Part shown: positions 39,961-52,269 of the stretch, piece by piece
Layout of the letters: each line of letters opens with the position of its first letter
How positions within the stretch are numbered: the first letter of the stretch is position 1
NCBI RefSeq assembly: GCF_029168945.1
Contig: NC_083606.1
Span: 18,750,041-18,814,040 of the forward strand
Length of the DNA: 64,000 nucleotides
Origin: Cannabis sativa
Lineage: Eukaryota > Streptophyta > Magnoliopsida > Rosales > Cannabaceae
Direction of reading: 5' to 3'
Program-made: the position numbers and the translations under genes
The notes under the pieces: generated by a model
Told to the model about the DNA's origin: nothing
The model's database searches: none
Seen by the model: the letters and a program-made list of their open reading frames with translations, nothing else

Positions 39961-40323
39961 TGGTGCCATTCTTTAAGGGTGTCGAAAACCTTCAGATCAC
40001 CTAGAAATATAATATTTTTTTTTTATCTTTATTCCACATTATTTTTGACACTTTTTATTTTAAAATGTTCCTATAGTAAGTACTTCTAAAAATTCTTAAA
40101 ATAATATTATATAATTACTTAATATATATAAATAATTAAATTTTCTTACTTTATGACAAAATAATTAAAAAAAAATAAGAAAGAGAAGATATAAAAGATG
40201 TCATTGTATGACATTCTTTTTTGGCATTTTTTTTCACTCCAACGGTAAGTATCTATTAAAAGATGCAAAAAATATATCCATGTAATTAAGGATTCTTTAA
40301 AATATCTCTATTAGAGATGCTCT
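39948..40323. mobile_element. Tourist/Harbinger-like MITE candidate
   Basis: The left end agaacatctccaatgg and the right end (ctctattagagatgctct) are imperfect inverted copies, similar to the gagcatctc ends of plant PIF/Harbinger MITEs. ~376 bp, AT-rich and non-coding. A clear 3-bp duplication was not found. The next element (40330) is inserted at its right edge. Confidence 0.5.
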
Positions 40324-40329
40324 TATATA

Positions 40330-40704
40330 GGGTAAATATTATTTTGGACCCTGTATTTTGTAAAAGTTACCGATTAGACCTTGTGTTTTGTTAAATGACA
40401 AAATGGACCTTGTATTTTCCAAAATAGTAAAAATAGGACATTGAGCTTAATTTTTGACAACTTTTTTTTTTTAATATAATCAACTTGAAAACAATTCCTA
40501 ATACAAATAGATACAGAAAATGTAAACAATTTTGTTATACCACTTTTAGATCGGATTATAATTAAATTTTATTTTGACAAAAAATCAATTCAGGGTCCTA
40601 TTTGTACCATTTGAGAAAATACATGGTCTATTTTGTTATTTAATAAAACAGAGGGTCTAATTGATAACTTTTACAAAACACAGAGTCCAAAATGATATTT
40701 ACCC
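40330..40704. mobile_element. MULE-like MITE, ~108-bp inverted repeats
   Basis: Left end gggtaaatattattttggac and the right end its reverse complement; the two arms match for about 108 bp with scattered differences. Flanks tcttatata (40321-40329) and tctcatata (40705-40713) are a 9-bp duplication with one mismatch, as for Mutator-like elements. 375 bp, non-coding. Confidence 0.8.
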
Positions 40705-40713
40705 TCTCATATA

Positions 40714-42285
40714 TTATTGTGAAACTCTAATAATTTGAAGTGTTAAAATAGATTTTAAAATAACTTATTTTTCATACTTTTGGCACATGGATAATTGGAT
40801 GTCATAATTTAAATTTTTATGTAACAATGTATATTGTAGATATGTTGTATTGTCCACAAAATTTTGAAAAATTTAAATAATTTATAGTATCAAAAAATGA
40901 GAAATAAGTAATTTTGAAATTTATTTTACGCTTATAAGATATGTCATTTTTTTAAGTAGTTTTTGACATTATATATTATTCAAAATTTTATGAAATTTGG
41001 TGCGATATCGTAAATAAGTATAATATATATCCTCATGTGAAAAATTTAAAACACTCCTATCGGAGGGGCAAAAGGCACCCAGTCACCCACTATATTTTTC
41101 TTATTTCTGAAATAACTTTTTAATTATACATTTGGTTTTTTTTAGTAATCATGATTGAGAATGTAATGAAATAAAACCTTCAAACTTCAATTAAATAAAA
41201 ATGAAATATATAAATTGTTACTTATATTTTCTTTTTATAATTAAATATCCTGGTTCATTAATATATATTTATTTTCCTTTCCTAAAATTCAAATTAGATA
41301 GCCGGTTTTTTGCAACATTGTGATATCTGGATCAATACTTGTTGTATAAGAAAGGAAAATTATACATGCCACATTATGTTTGAGTTGACTAATACAAATA
41401 AGTGGAGGCTGTTTGGCATGCAAGAAAAGAATTGCAGCTGGATTTTCATTTTTTTATATGGATTATTTTTTTAAGAAAAATAATAATAATTGCATTTTGC
41501 TTCATCAATATTCCAGCTCATGAGTTTATCTTCTAATTTAGGCTACCAAACAAACAATAAGAATGTTGCCCTTTTTATTTATTTATTTATTTATTTATTA
41601 AGGAGGATTGAGTTGGAAGAATGTGCATAAGTATGGTACATGAATATACTAAATAACTAACATAAACTGTCACATAGATAATGTTATTATGATAATGGTC
41701 TAATCATATAGTATTGATTTATCCATAACTATTGAAAATAAACAAATAAAAATCTTTTTATGTAGTGGGATAGCTGTGGAAGAATAGAGATTATAGCTTT
41801 CCCAATATATGTAACACAGACATGAGACAACTCTTATTTTTCTCATTTTTATCTGACTTTAGGGAAAAAAAAAATTATGGACTAATAAGTTTTAATTAAT
41901 TCCATGTTCAAAATTGATTCCATTGTATGTTGCAAGCTTGTTTTAGTCATATCCAGTTCATACAAGAAAGATTATTAGAGTTGATGATGGAATGGAGTGT
42001 TGATTAATGAATGATGTTGCTTTGGCCGAAAGTAACCTGTGGTTGATATTTTTATTTGAAAGTTATGTGATATATGTTAGGCAGGGGTGTGGTTTTGGAG
42101 TTTCCTTCTAGAAAAACTAAACCAAACCTCAAGTCAATTCTATAGTAATCAATTAAGACTTGGCTTTATGGAGAAGTGGGGATACGCGTCAGGGAATCAA
42201 CACAACTATCAATTTCAATTTTCAAGCTTGTGCAATAGAGGCAGAAAATGACTTGTACAAAGAAAAAGAGAAAATATATATATCT
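40714..42285. other. AT-rich intergenic DNA, nothing recognised
   Basis: No gene seen. Only a (TTTA)n run at about 41573-41599. Confidence 0.5.
41573..41599 (+). repeat. (TTTA)n microsatellite
   Basis: About seven copies of ttta/attt. Confidence 0.9.
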
Positions 42286-42294
42286 TAAAATTAT

Positions 42295-42639
42295 GGGTGT
42301 ATACATATTTGGTACCCTATGTTTTATTTAAATACAAGTACCTTGTATTTTCAATAATACTTATTCGACACCCTGTATTTTAAAAACATACATATTTAGT
42401 ACCCTAAACTCAAAAATTTTCGATAAAATTTTATCAATATAATTAAATTGTCTTCAATTTTATAAATTTTAGACTCAACTATTTGTCCAAATTAATAAAA
42501 TTATATTGATTAAATTTTACTTTAGGGTACCAAATATGTATTATTTCAAAATATAAGATACTAAATAAGTATTATTGAAAACACAAGGTACCAAATGTGT
42601 TTTAAGAGAAAAGATAGGGTACTAAATGAGTATATTCCC
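42295..42639. mobile_element. MULE-like MITE, ~115-bp imperfect inverted repeats
   Basis: Left end gggtgtatacatatttggta and right end tgagtatattccc. The arms share words such as ggtacc, ttgt[a/g]ttttcaataatac and acatattt in inverse order. Flanks taaaattat (42286-42294) and taaaattaa (42640-42648) are a 9-bp duplication with one mismatch. 345 bp, non-coding. Confidence 0.72.
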
Positions 42640-42648
42640 TAAAATTAA

Positions 42649-43074
42649 CAAAATTAAATCAATATATTAATTATATATTTTTTTTAAAAAAAATTAGTTT
42701 TAAATATTTAAATTTAATTTATTTATTAAAATATAACTTAAATAATTATTTAAAAGTATCAACAAAATTAAATAATTATTTTTTTATATATAAATCTTAA
42801 TTTAATTAATTAATCATACTTTTTAATAAATTTATTCGTTAGGTTTAAAATATATAAATTTATTTTATTATTCATTTGTTAGATATATCTTTTAATAAAT
42901 AAATTTAAAACTAGATTAAAGTTTTATATATTTAAAAAATATAATTGAATCCTATTAAATTTAATTTTATTATTATTATTGTTACTATTATTATTATTTA
43001 AATTAATAATTAAGTAATAACAACTCTTATACAACTCTAAAAAAACATGCATTACATACTACTAATATCTAGTA
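42649..43074. other. AT-rich intergenic DNA, nothing recognised
   Basis: Very high A/T with tta runs; no feature identified. Confidence 0.4.
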
Positions 43075-43082
43075 TATATATA

Positions 43083-43883
43083 GGGAAATTTGATTTTCTA
43101 TACTTAGAAAATCAAAAAATTTGATTCCTAAACCAATAATTTAAACCCTAAAAAAACTATACCTTTTTTTTCAAAACCCCAAAAATACCCCCAAACTCTC
43201 ACAGCATCTCTCTTTCTCTCTCTATCTCGGCCGGTCCCAAGAATCCCACACCCCAGGTCCGATGGTCGGACCATGGGGTCCGATGGGGTCCGACCAATCG
43301 GACCCATCGGACCTCTCTCTTCCCCTCTCTCTCTCAAATCGCAGGAAAAAAAAAATTCACAGAAGGTCGGACCCAAGGTCCGATGGGTCCGATTGGTCGG
43401 ACCCATCGGACCCCAAGGTCCGACCATCGGACCTCTTTCTTCCTCTCTCTCTCAAATCGCAGAAAAAAAAAAAAAAAATTCACACCTATGGTCGGACCTT
43501 GGGGTCCGATGGGGTCCGACCAATCGGACCCATCGGACCCCAAGGTCCGACCATCGGACCTCTCTCTTCCTCCCTCTCTCAAATCGCAGGAAAAAAAAAA
43601 GTTTCACAGACAGTCGGAGGGGTTGGGGTCGGACTGGGGTTGCTCTTTCGGGTTGGGGTTGGGGTCGGAGGGGTTGGGGTTCGGGTGGTGATCGGCGTTG
43701 GGGTCGGAGGGGTTGGGGTTCGGGTGTGAGATAGAGGGAGAGAGAGATGATGCAGAGAGAGAGAATATTGTGAGGGGGGTATTTTTGGGGTTTTGAAAAA
43801 AAAGGAATAGTTTTTTTAGGTTTTAAATTTTTGGTTTAGGGAAAAAATTTTTGATTTTCTAAGTATAGAAAATCAAATTTCCC
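43083..43883. mobile_element. MITE of the GGGAAATTTGATTTT family with expanded minisatellite
   Basis: Ends are inverted copies of about 55-60 bp starting GGGAAATTTGATTTTCTATA, the same as the element at 34357-34820. Flanks are tatatata on both sides (43075-43082 and 43884-43891); because the area is an AT repeat the duplication is less certain. The 801-bp interior is dominated by a ~118-bp tandem repeat of ggtccgat/atcggacc words (43257-43611), followed by a ggggttggggtcgg-rich stretch to about 43730. Confidence 0.82.
43257..43611. repeat. Three ~118-bp self-complementary tandem units
   Basis: Each unit has ggtccgat blocks in direct and inverse orientation, then a CT-rich stretch, the word caaatcgcag, an A-run and ttcaca. 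Units begin at about 43257, 43366 and 43490. Because ggtccgat and atcggacc alternate, each unit can fold on itself. Open frames here in several phases are repeat artefacts. Confidence 0.85.
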
Positions 43884-43894
43884 TATATATATAT

Positions 43895-45347
43895 GGATTA
43901 TTTCTTAATGGGTAATACCCATTAATGGGTACTAAAAAAATTGATGAGGTGGCAATTTAATGACTTGCTAGAGTAGGTTACCAACAAGTTATTTTATTTT
44001 TTTTTTTAAAAGAAAAAAATATATTTCCTTTTTTAATTATAGAGAATGATGATTTTGAGAAATTATTTTTAGAAATTAATTTATTTTACTTAATAAAAAA
44101 TAAAATATTTAATCACAAATTATAAAATTATAAAATTATTATTACAACAAAAAATCATACTTTTAGCCACAACAAAACTTGTGACTAAAAGTAAAAAAGT
44201 TATGACTAATTATAAATTGTCATTTCTACGTTGTGACTAAAAAGTTTATGACTAAAAGTATTAGTCACAAAAATCACAATATGTTGTGACTATATGTATT
44301 TTTAGTCACAATACTTGTTGTGACTAAAACTAAATTAGTGACAACTTATAATTAAATACTATGTTTAGTCACAAGTAATTTTTGTTGCGACTAAAAGTCA
44401 CATTTAGTCACAAATTTTTTTTATTGTGACTAAAAGGTTGTCACTAAAGATGGTCTTTTTTGTAGTGATATTGTATTTGTGATTTGGTTGTTGGCTAAAA
44501 ATTGTGTCAACAAACATCATATTTTATGAGAGAGAAAATAGTTATCTACTAATGTCAAACTCTATGAAACCAAATAAGAAAAGTTAAATAAAAAAGTAAA
44601 AGACATTTGTTGCTATTACAAATATCCAATATACGATGATCCAAATTTTATAGCACTGCCACTTTTATTTTATTCCTCTCTTTTGTACTTTTTTTTATAT
44701 ATATAAATTCTCTTTTTTATAGTTTACCTAAAGCAATAATTAATATAGATTACCAAATAATGATGTAAGACTAACCACCCCAAAAATTACAAAATCTTAA
44801 AATTTTCATTTAATACAAGAATTACTTAATTATAAAAATAAGTAAGAAAAAAAATTGTTTTCATATCTTATAAAACAAAATTAATTATAATATTATTATA
44901 GAAACTTAAATTTTTAAAATTTAAACTAAAAAATTATAAGAAAAATATGTTATTACAATATAGGCTAAATAATTAATTGTAATTAATATTTTTTTATATT
45001 GATAAATTATTATGTATTTTATAATATATGTTATGCCTTTTCAAAAAAAAAAAATATATTTTAGAATGAAAATATTTGTTGTGGTGAGGCTTAAAGGTGT
45101 AATTAAGTTTTTAAATTACCATAATTAAATTGTAAAGTATTAATGTATTAATGTATATATGGAATGAGGACAAAAATAGAAAGAATAGATATAAAAAATG
45201 ACTTCCATGTCATCAGGTAATAGGTTAAAATAAAAAATATTTAATTTAAAATTTTAATTTATAGCTATAAATATCAACCATTAGATTTGATCCAATGGCT
45301 AATAATAGAATATCCATTCATAAGTAATACCCATTAAGAGCATGCCC
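43895..45347. mobile_element. Inverted-repeat element with a nested CACTA-like MITE
   Basis: The left side (ggattatttcttaatgggta at 43895) and right side (taatacccattaagagcatg, ending 45347) are imperfect inverted copies. The flanking AT repeat hides any target duplication. A relative of the right arm, in reverse, starts at 55337, sharing the gctcttaatgggtattac and ctgatgacatgg words. 1,453 bp, non-coding, interrupted by the MITE at about 44140-44467. Confidence 0.6.
44140..44467. mobile_element. CACTA-like MITE with tttagtcacaa subterminal repeats
   Basis: The right end reads ttttttgtagtg, the inverse of CACTACAAAAAA; the left end tattacaacaaaaaa is a degenerate version. About ten copies of tttagtcacaa or its reverse (ttgtgactaaaa) lie between the ends, the typical subterminal pattern of CACTA/Spm elements. 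About 328 bp, non-coding. Target duplication unclear. Confidence 0.72.
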
Positions 45348-46107
45348 ATATATATATATATATATATATTTATATTGAACACTTATCTTATTAAATAAAT
45401 TTAACTATGAATATTAATTTCAAAAATATTAAACTATTAAATTTTGATCCAACATCGAATAATAAAATAAAATTTTAAATTTCTATACTTAATTTAGCTA
45501 CATAATTAATAAAATATATAAAAAAATATCTATTTTTACACTAAATCAAAAATATATTTATATACAAAATATTTAAGTGAAACTCAACTTTTTTATTTTT
45601 TTTTTGCCGAAAAACTTTTTTTCTTGATTTTTTTTCAACCGATAGAACAATCCCAATCTATACAATGTAAATTTAAAATATATATATTTTTTTTTAAATT
45701 AGATAGAAACATTAAGCATAAAAATTCAAAATTTTTTAACACGACCCATTCAAGGATAATACCCTGTAAAAGTACACTCATACTTAAAAAACTATAAATT
45801 AATTCAATAAAGCCCAAAAATGTTAAAAAATAAAAAAAAAAAAAAGATGGTATATTTTTGAAAATCAAGTAGTTTTATTTGGGCCTAAAAATGAATTATT
45901 CAGACTTAGCCTAATAAAACTCGAACCCGATCACATTAAACCCGCCAAATCCGACCCGAAACCCGCCATACCCGACCACCCGAAAATCAGGTTCGATTAC
46001 ACATTTTAAACACCCGAAATCTGAAAACCCGAACCCGACCACCCGAAAACCTGAAAACCCGACCCGTGTTCAGTCCTAATATTTATATATATATATATAT
46101 ATATATA
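45348..46107. other. AT-rich DNA ending in a possible hAT-like end
   Basis: 45348-45900 has no recognised feature. From about 45913 to 46079 there are many cccgacc / cccgaaa words, ending tgttcagtccta. This resembles the subterminal repeats and right end of a hAT-like element (inverse taggactgaaca), but the left end was not found. (AT)n runs lie at 45351-45369 and 46085-46108. Confidence 0.4.
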
Positions 46108-47216
46108 TCTATAACCTATATAAAAGTGAGAATAGCTTTTTGGGCTTTCACTAATTGAATTACACAATTAGCCCTCACTATATATTCAATTATAAAAAAT
46201 TTAAACTAAGAATTTGAAACATGTACACTACTTATTTCTTTTTCTTCTAAACTAAGCTTCCCCTCTAATTAACATTTTATCTTTTGTGAATATTTGTGAA
46301 AATGATCATTTTGTCTTATATTTTTTTTAGGTTGCTATCAATAAGTATATTTTAAAATAAATAATGCTTCTTTATTTTTTTAAGCTAATTTTACTAATAA
46401 TTATTATTAATATAACCATGCCTATATATATATTATTAAACATACAATATAATAAAAGAGAATTATGTGTATATATAATTAAATTGAGATAACACATATA
46501 TATTTTGTGATTTAGGATTATTCTTTTTTAAAAAAAAAAAACCGTATATTCCCTATTAGTATTAGAAATAATATTAAATTTTAAAAATAATACTATTATA
46601 TTATTAATTAAAACGTAAGACTAAAAATAATTTTTTAATATCAATAACTAATAACTATCATTTTAAAAATTAATATATTTTAATAATCCTTTAAAAAATA
46701 AAAAATTATTTTGTAATCTTTTATTTAAAATTCTTTCTTTAAAAAATTAAGTTCACTTAAACAAATCAGATTTAAGTTTCTTCATATTACCAATCATATT
46801 CATATTCTTTACATACTAAATTGCTATTCTCAAAACATAAGAAATGAAGGTGCAAATTTCTTATCTAAATCAACAATAATATATTTTAGGTTGAATTTTT
46901 TTAATTATTAGAAAAAAAATTAATTAATTTTTTAAGAAGAGACATAATTTAGTAGTGGTGAATGTTTATGAGAAAAGTAATTAATTTACAACGATACATA
47001 AACTGTGAAACAATAAAAAAGAACAAAAGTCAACAAAAGTACTATATTTTCGTAAATAGAAGAGTTCACAAAATTTTGTCACCATGATGTATATTTTAGA
47101 GGATACAATTTAATAATATTATAAATTTCGTAAATAAAAAATTAATTATTTTTTAAAATAGTTGTGCTTAGATATTTTTCAGAGCTACACGTGCGAAGCA
47201 CGTGAGACTCCACTAG
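46108..47216 (+). mobile_element. Non-autonomous Helitron
   Basis: 5' end TCTATAACCTATATAAAAGT; 3' end ..acgtgcgaagcacgtgag then actccaCTAG (CTAG at 47213-47216). A perfect 6-bp stem (acgtgc-gaa-gcacgt) lies about 12 bp before the CTAG terminus. The element sits between an A (46107) and a T (47217), with no target duplication, as expected for Helitrons. 1,109 bp, non-coding and AT-rich. Confidence 0.85.
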
Positions 47217-47334
47217 TATATATAAAAATCATAAAATTTCATACCTAAGATTTTGGTACATTGAGGAAAATACTTAGCCCCAAAAGAGCAGCATTAGAGC
47301 ACTCCCATCAACTTCTCTACTCTATCCTTTAAAA

Positions 47335-48073
47335 TGTTATATTATTTATAATAATATAATATATAGATTAAATATGTGTAATAAACTAATAATATGTAAC
47401 ATATGACAATGTATATTAGTTGTCATCTTTTTGTAACATTTGGGAGTTACTTGTTACTATGAGTAACCTCCACCATCATCACCAACATTAAGAGTGTAAA
47501 AAGATGTTACACCTCTTAATTTGAAATTCTTAATGCTATAGGAGTTATGGTGTGTGTAGGAGTTACATTTGAGTCCATAACATCTATGGGGTTATGAGTT
47601 TGAATTTCAAATGGTGATGATATCCTAAACACTATATAAAGAGGTCTAAGGTGCTCATTTTGGAGATGAAGTTTTCTATCAAGAAAGCACTTTGCTAGAA
47701 AACCCTAAAAGGCTTGATAATTCCCAAAGCTATTTCCATGAGAGTTCCCTTAGTGCTTAGAGATAGGGGGAAATAAGCTTTTGGACAAAGGTGTAATACC
47801 TTGTTCAAGCCATGGTGATCCCCACTAATCTACACTCAAGGTTGTGAGTGAGTGATCTTCTTTTTCTTCTTCATATTATATATATGTATGTGTTATATAA
47901 TATTGTGTAATCTATCTTCTCTTCTACCTTTCGTATATATATATATAATATAAAGTGTATATATATGTATTGTAACATATATTTAATCAATTTCTTAGTT
48001 TAGTCCTTGTATTATTTTACAATAGAGTTGTAATAAATCTTGATTTTCTTCCATTGTTATAAAATCTCTAACA
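47335..48073 (+). repeat. 5' LTR (739 bp)
   Basis: Begins TGTTATATTATTTATAATA and ends CTCTAACA. A TATA-like cactatataaagagg lies near 47629-47643. The 3' part is rich in AT dinucleotides. Confidence 0.93.
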
Positions 48074-50602
48074 ATCAAAAGCTTATTCCTTTTCAATGGA
48101 AGAGGTGATAAATCAAGATTGTGAGAATACAAGGATAAGATATTTTATGTAAAAACCATTCATGGGTGAGCATGGTGGTGTATATTATGTGATTTACTAT
48201 ATTTTATATAATAGTAATATATATTATATATATATATATATGAGTTATATATATGTGATCATGTGTTTATATCATATTATATATATGATATTTGAAATTT
48301 ATATCATGTTATTTTATGTATATATGTGAGATATATAATATATAACATGTATATATATGAGTAATATATATTATATATATGTAGAGCATGTAATATAATA
48401 TATATTAGTGAGATTAAATATGTAGAAATAATTATTTTTATGTATTTATATGAGAAATGCATACATAATATATGTTATATATGTGTATATAATATATATC
48501 ATGTATATTAATGTGTATATATATGTTATATATGTGTGAGGTATGTAACATATATAGTTGTGTAATTAATGTATATATTATGTGTATATGATATATATGT
48601 ATATTATAGTATATATGTTATATATATGAGATATGTAATATATATATTGTGAATTTAATATTGACATTATGTGTATGTTACATATAAGATGTTGATTAGT
48701 AACATACATATTATATTAATGTATGAGTTATATAGTATGATAATAATATTGATAGTAATAATATAATATTGTTTATTGCTATTAATGTGGAAATTATTAT
48801 CATCTATTTTGTGAATAAAGAATATTTTAAATTCTTTTTCAATTTAGTAGTGAACATCTCACTTTATGAGATAATAAAAGATGGCTTTTGAGAAGTTACA
48901 TCTTTTATTGGGTTATAAGAGATAAGCATCTCATATTTGAGATAAGAAAAAGTGGACTATGAGAGTTACACTTTTATTGGACTTGCATTGTCATAAGCAA
49001 GAACAAATGGATTAAAAGTGAATCCAAACTTGTGAAATGAGCCATAAATTAGAAGAGCAATTTTGGACTCAAAAGTAAATGAATCAATGTGGATTCAAAA
49101 ATAGTGAAAAGATAACAAAATTGGAGAAGCAATTTTGAATCTTAAATGATCAAAGTTGTGAACAAAATTGATGAGAATTTTGTTAATTTTGGTATAATTT
49201 TGGGCTAATCTCAATAAGGAGATAACCTTAAAATTATGAGTAAAAATAATCATATTATTTTATGAGTAGTAATGTGAGTTTGATATTTTAGTTTTGTTGA
49301 GAAAACTAAAAATGTCAAATGGTATTTTTAAAGTGGCTTTAAAGAGTCATTTGAAGAGGAAAATACACAAAAGTGATATTTTATATACACTTTATGGTAA
49401 AAATGTGGGGGTGAGCCACAAATTTAATCAAAATGTGTTGAGACATTGTTGATTAATTTATTTGATTTTGAATTCAAATTCTAAATCAAGTTTGGCTATG
49501 TGCATAAGTGAAAATATTGACATATTTGGTGTCAAAGTCTTGGTAAAAATAATTTCAAGAAGGAAATTAAATTTTTTTTAAAAAAAAAATTATAGAGACA
49601 AAGTGGTCTTTTATATTTTAAAATCAAGATATTGTCTTGATAATAAAATGTGAAAATGTGGGGGTGCATACTCCAATATGAGAAAGGTTAGACATATTTG
49701 GTGTCTAAATTAGTGTATTTTTGATATGCTTGGTATCAAAATTATTGAGAATTTGAGTTGTGTGAAAATTAATCTTTTATGATTGAATTTTCAAAGCTTA
49801 AGTACTTAAGGAGAAAAGTGGTCACAAAGTGAACACTATATTTTGGCATGCATGATTCACATGGAATCAATAGTGAGAGGTTATAACAAATCGCTTAATC
49901 TCCGTACAAGATTAAAGCAAGAATTTTCGAGGGATGGGACCTAAACTTCCTTAGTGTTTTGCTCATTGATGGTAACCTATCTTAACACTAGTAAACATCT
50001 AGTCTTAAGTTCAATAGGTAATAACAAGTCAATAGAGTGAATATGGTACTCAATTGTCTCATCTATGAATGAGTACATGTGGTGAAAATTGAGGGTTAAA
50101 ACCGAAAGGTTTTTTAATGGAGCTTAAGCTTAAGAAAACTCACTTAAGCTTAAGAAGTGTCTAAAGAGTGGTGAGACACTAAAACTCCACCTATATGGAC
50201 TAGAGGTGGTGCCGCCTCTTATGAGAATTGGGAGTATTCTCTAGAGAGTCCATGAATTGGAATTTGCACATGGCCATTAACGGTGCAAGAGCGAGACATG
50301 CGGTCTCAAGTGAGCATTAGCGAGGGTGTGTGTGTTATCACCGGTTTGTATTAAAGGAATAATGGTTCAATGCTACGGCAACCAAAATTTCATCAAATTT
50401 TGTGGTAATTACACTAAAATAAAATTCAAGTCGAAAGACATTTTATCTAATGCACCTAAGCAAGACTTCTTAAAAGTGTGTATTTAGTCAATCAAAGTGG
50501 GGGAATGTTATATTTTGATATAATATTTTTGATTGATTAAATAAATGTTACAAAAGTTACAAGTTTGTTACTAAAGAGATAATATTTAATCTAGTGGGGG
50601 AT
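48074..50602 (+). other. Non-coding interior of the LTR element
   Basis: 48180-48780 is almost pure at/gt words (atatatat, tgtgtatat). 48800-50600 has mixed sequence with many stops in all frames. Near the 3' end, agtgggggaatgttatatt (50496) is a near-copy of agtgggggattgttatatt (50593), the polypurine tract plus LTR start, 97 bp upstream of the real junction. No gene seen. Confidence 0.7.
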
Positions 50603-51668
50603 TGTTATATTATTTATAATAATATAATATATAGATTAAATATGTGTAATAAACTAATAATTAGGGCTGTTCATCCGATCCAATCCGCACTTTTTTGGTC
50701 AAACAACATCCAATCCGCACTAAGTGCGGATCCTAAAATTTGGATCCAATCCAATCCGCATATCAGTTAAAATCCGATCCAATCCAATCCGCAATAGTGC
50801 GGATTGGATCGGTTACTTTTTTTTTTATGTTAAAAATTACCTATTTAATATTTCATCAAAAAATTAAATGCATAAAAAAAAACCTACACATAACAATAAC
50901 AGTAGGTAGCAGTAGGCTACACAACCAGTTCATAAGGGATAATTTTATAATCCAAATCTAAAAAAAAAACAAGTTCCATATTCTAAATCCAATTCAGCAA
51001 AAAAAAAAAAAAAAAAAAAAAGAAACATGTTCCAAATCCATTTCAGCAAAAAAAAAAAAAAAGAAGATACTATTAGAGCTCATCATTATGTTTGCAGCTC
51101 CACTTTTGTTAATTTGAAAACTATTTGCTTGAGGGTGACTTTCATTGATGGACTCAATTGGAGATGAAATTTCAATCTGTTTTGATACTCCTACACAATC
51201 ATCTCTCTCCATCTCCATCTACCTACATAACAAATCAATATACATATATGTCAATATACAAACCAATAATGATTAATCACATTAATGTCAAATGCAAGAT
51301 CAACAAAATGATTAATCACAGTAATCTGAACTTCTATTCCATATTACATGGCACAAACACATGAAAAGATACTCCACTGCCAAGTTCATAAGGATTCACA
51401 AACAACAAGCATTGCAGGTAAACAATTGAATCAATTAGAGTATCATTGTCACATTTATATTCAGACAAGCAGTGTTTGGTTCTTTTACTCTGTTTCTTAC
51501 TTCTTTGGTAGTTTCAATCATCTTACTCGATCTAATGAAACTATTGTTTTCATTCAAGTTATGCAAAAGTGAACTTATATATAATATTAATATATGTATA
51601 TAATTAACCACTATCCATAATGGAGTTATTATATAATATGTACATTTATAAGATATGTAATTGCTTAA

Positions 51669-51896
51669 TTAGTTATTACTTAGATGAGTTTTGAAGAATA
51701 AAGCCTTTAATAAGTTGAAAACATGGTTAGAAATGTGGGAGTAAGGGTCGTTGGTGAAAAAGCCATGTTGTTGACCCTCGAATTCAACGTATTCAACATT
51801 CTTACCCATATCTTTCAACCTCATGGCATAGTTCTCTACCCTATCTCTTAACAATTCATTGCCACCCACAATCACTAGCATTGGTTCCAAACCCAC
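51669..51896 (-). pseudogene. Captured carboxylesterase (CXE, alpha/beta-hydrolase) C-terminal fragment
   Basis: An open stretch of ~75 codons on the minus strand: GLEPMLVIVGGNELLRDRVE, then MRLKDMGKNVEYVEFEGQQH followed by GFF and a helix-like C-terminus with its own stop. This is the end of plant carboxylesterase/GID1-like hydrolases. The D in LLRDRV and the H in the GQQHGFF motif are at the positions of the catalytic acid and histidine. The nucleophile serine region and N-terminal two thirds are absent, so it cannot be active. It lies wholly inside the hAT element, so I read it as a captured (transduplicated) piece of a host gene. Coding sense is well preserved, so capture may be recent. 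Confidence 0.8.
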
Positions 51897-52207
51897 TCAT
51901 GAACATGATTACGGGCCTTGTACTAGTGCTTGGTTAATGATGAACTAGTGAATACTTTTCTTCTTCACAACATAAATACTGGCTGATTTTAAAAGTACAA
52001 GGCCTACTAACCATTAAAAACCAGAACCAGCATGTAAATCTTTTAACCAGATCGTTTCTTTTACATCAAAAGCATAAAATTATCATAAATAAAAAAAACC
52101 AAGCACATAATAGAATATTTCTTTCAATAAATAGAGAACAATGACGCTTAACACTGAAACAAGAGCATTGGGAAACTAGCAAAACAGAGAAAACACAAGT
52201 TTGGACT

Positions 52208-52208
<1 letters not shown>

Positions 52209-52267
<59 letters not shown>
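52209..52267 (+). repeat. (GA)n microsatellite in the hAT element
   Basis: About 58 bp of GA repeat. Confidence 0.95.

Positions 52268-52269
<2 letters not shown>

Noticed and set aside
43128..43734. Overlapping GPMGP/SDQSDPSD-type reading frames on both strands
   Set aside because: Translations of the ggtccgat/atcggacc tandem repeat; open in several phases only because the repeat lacks stop codons.
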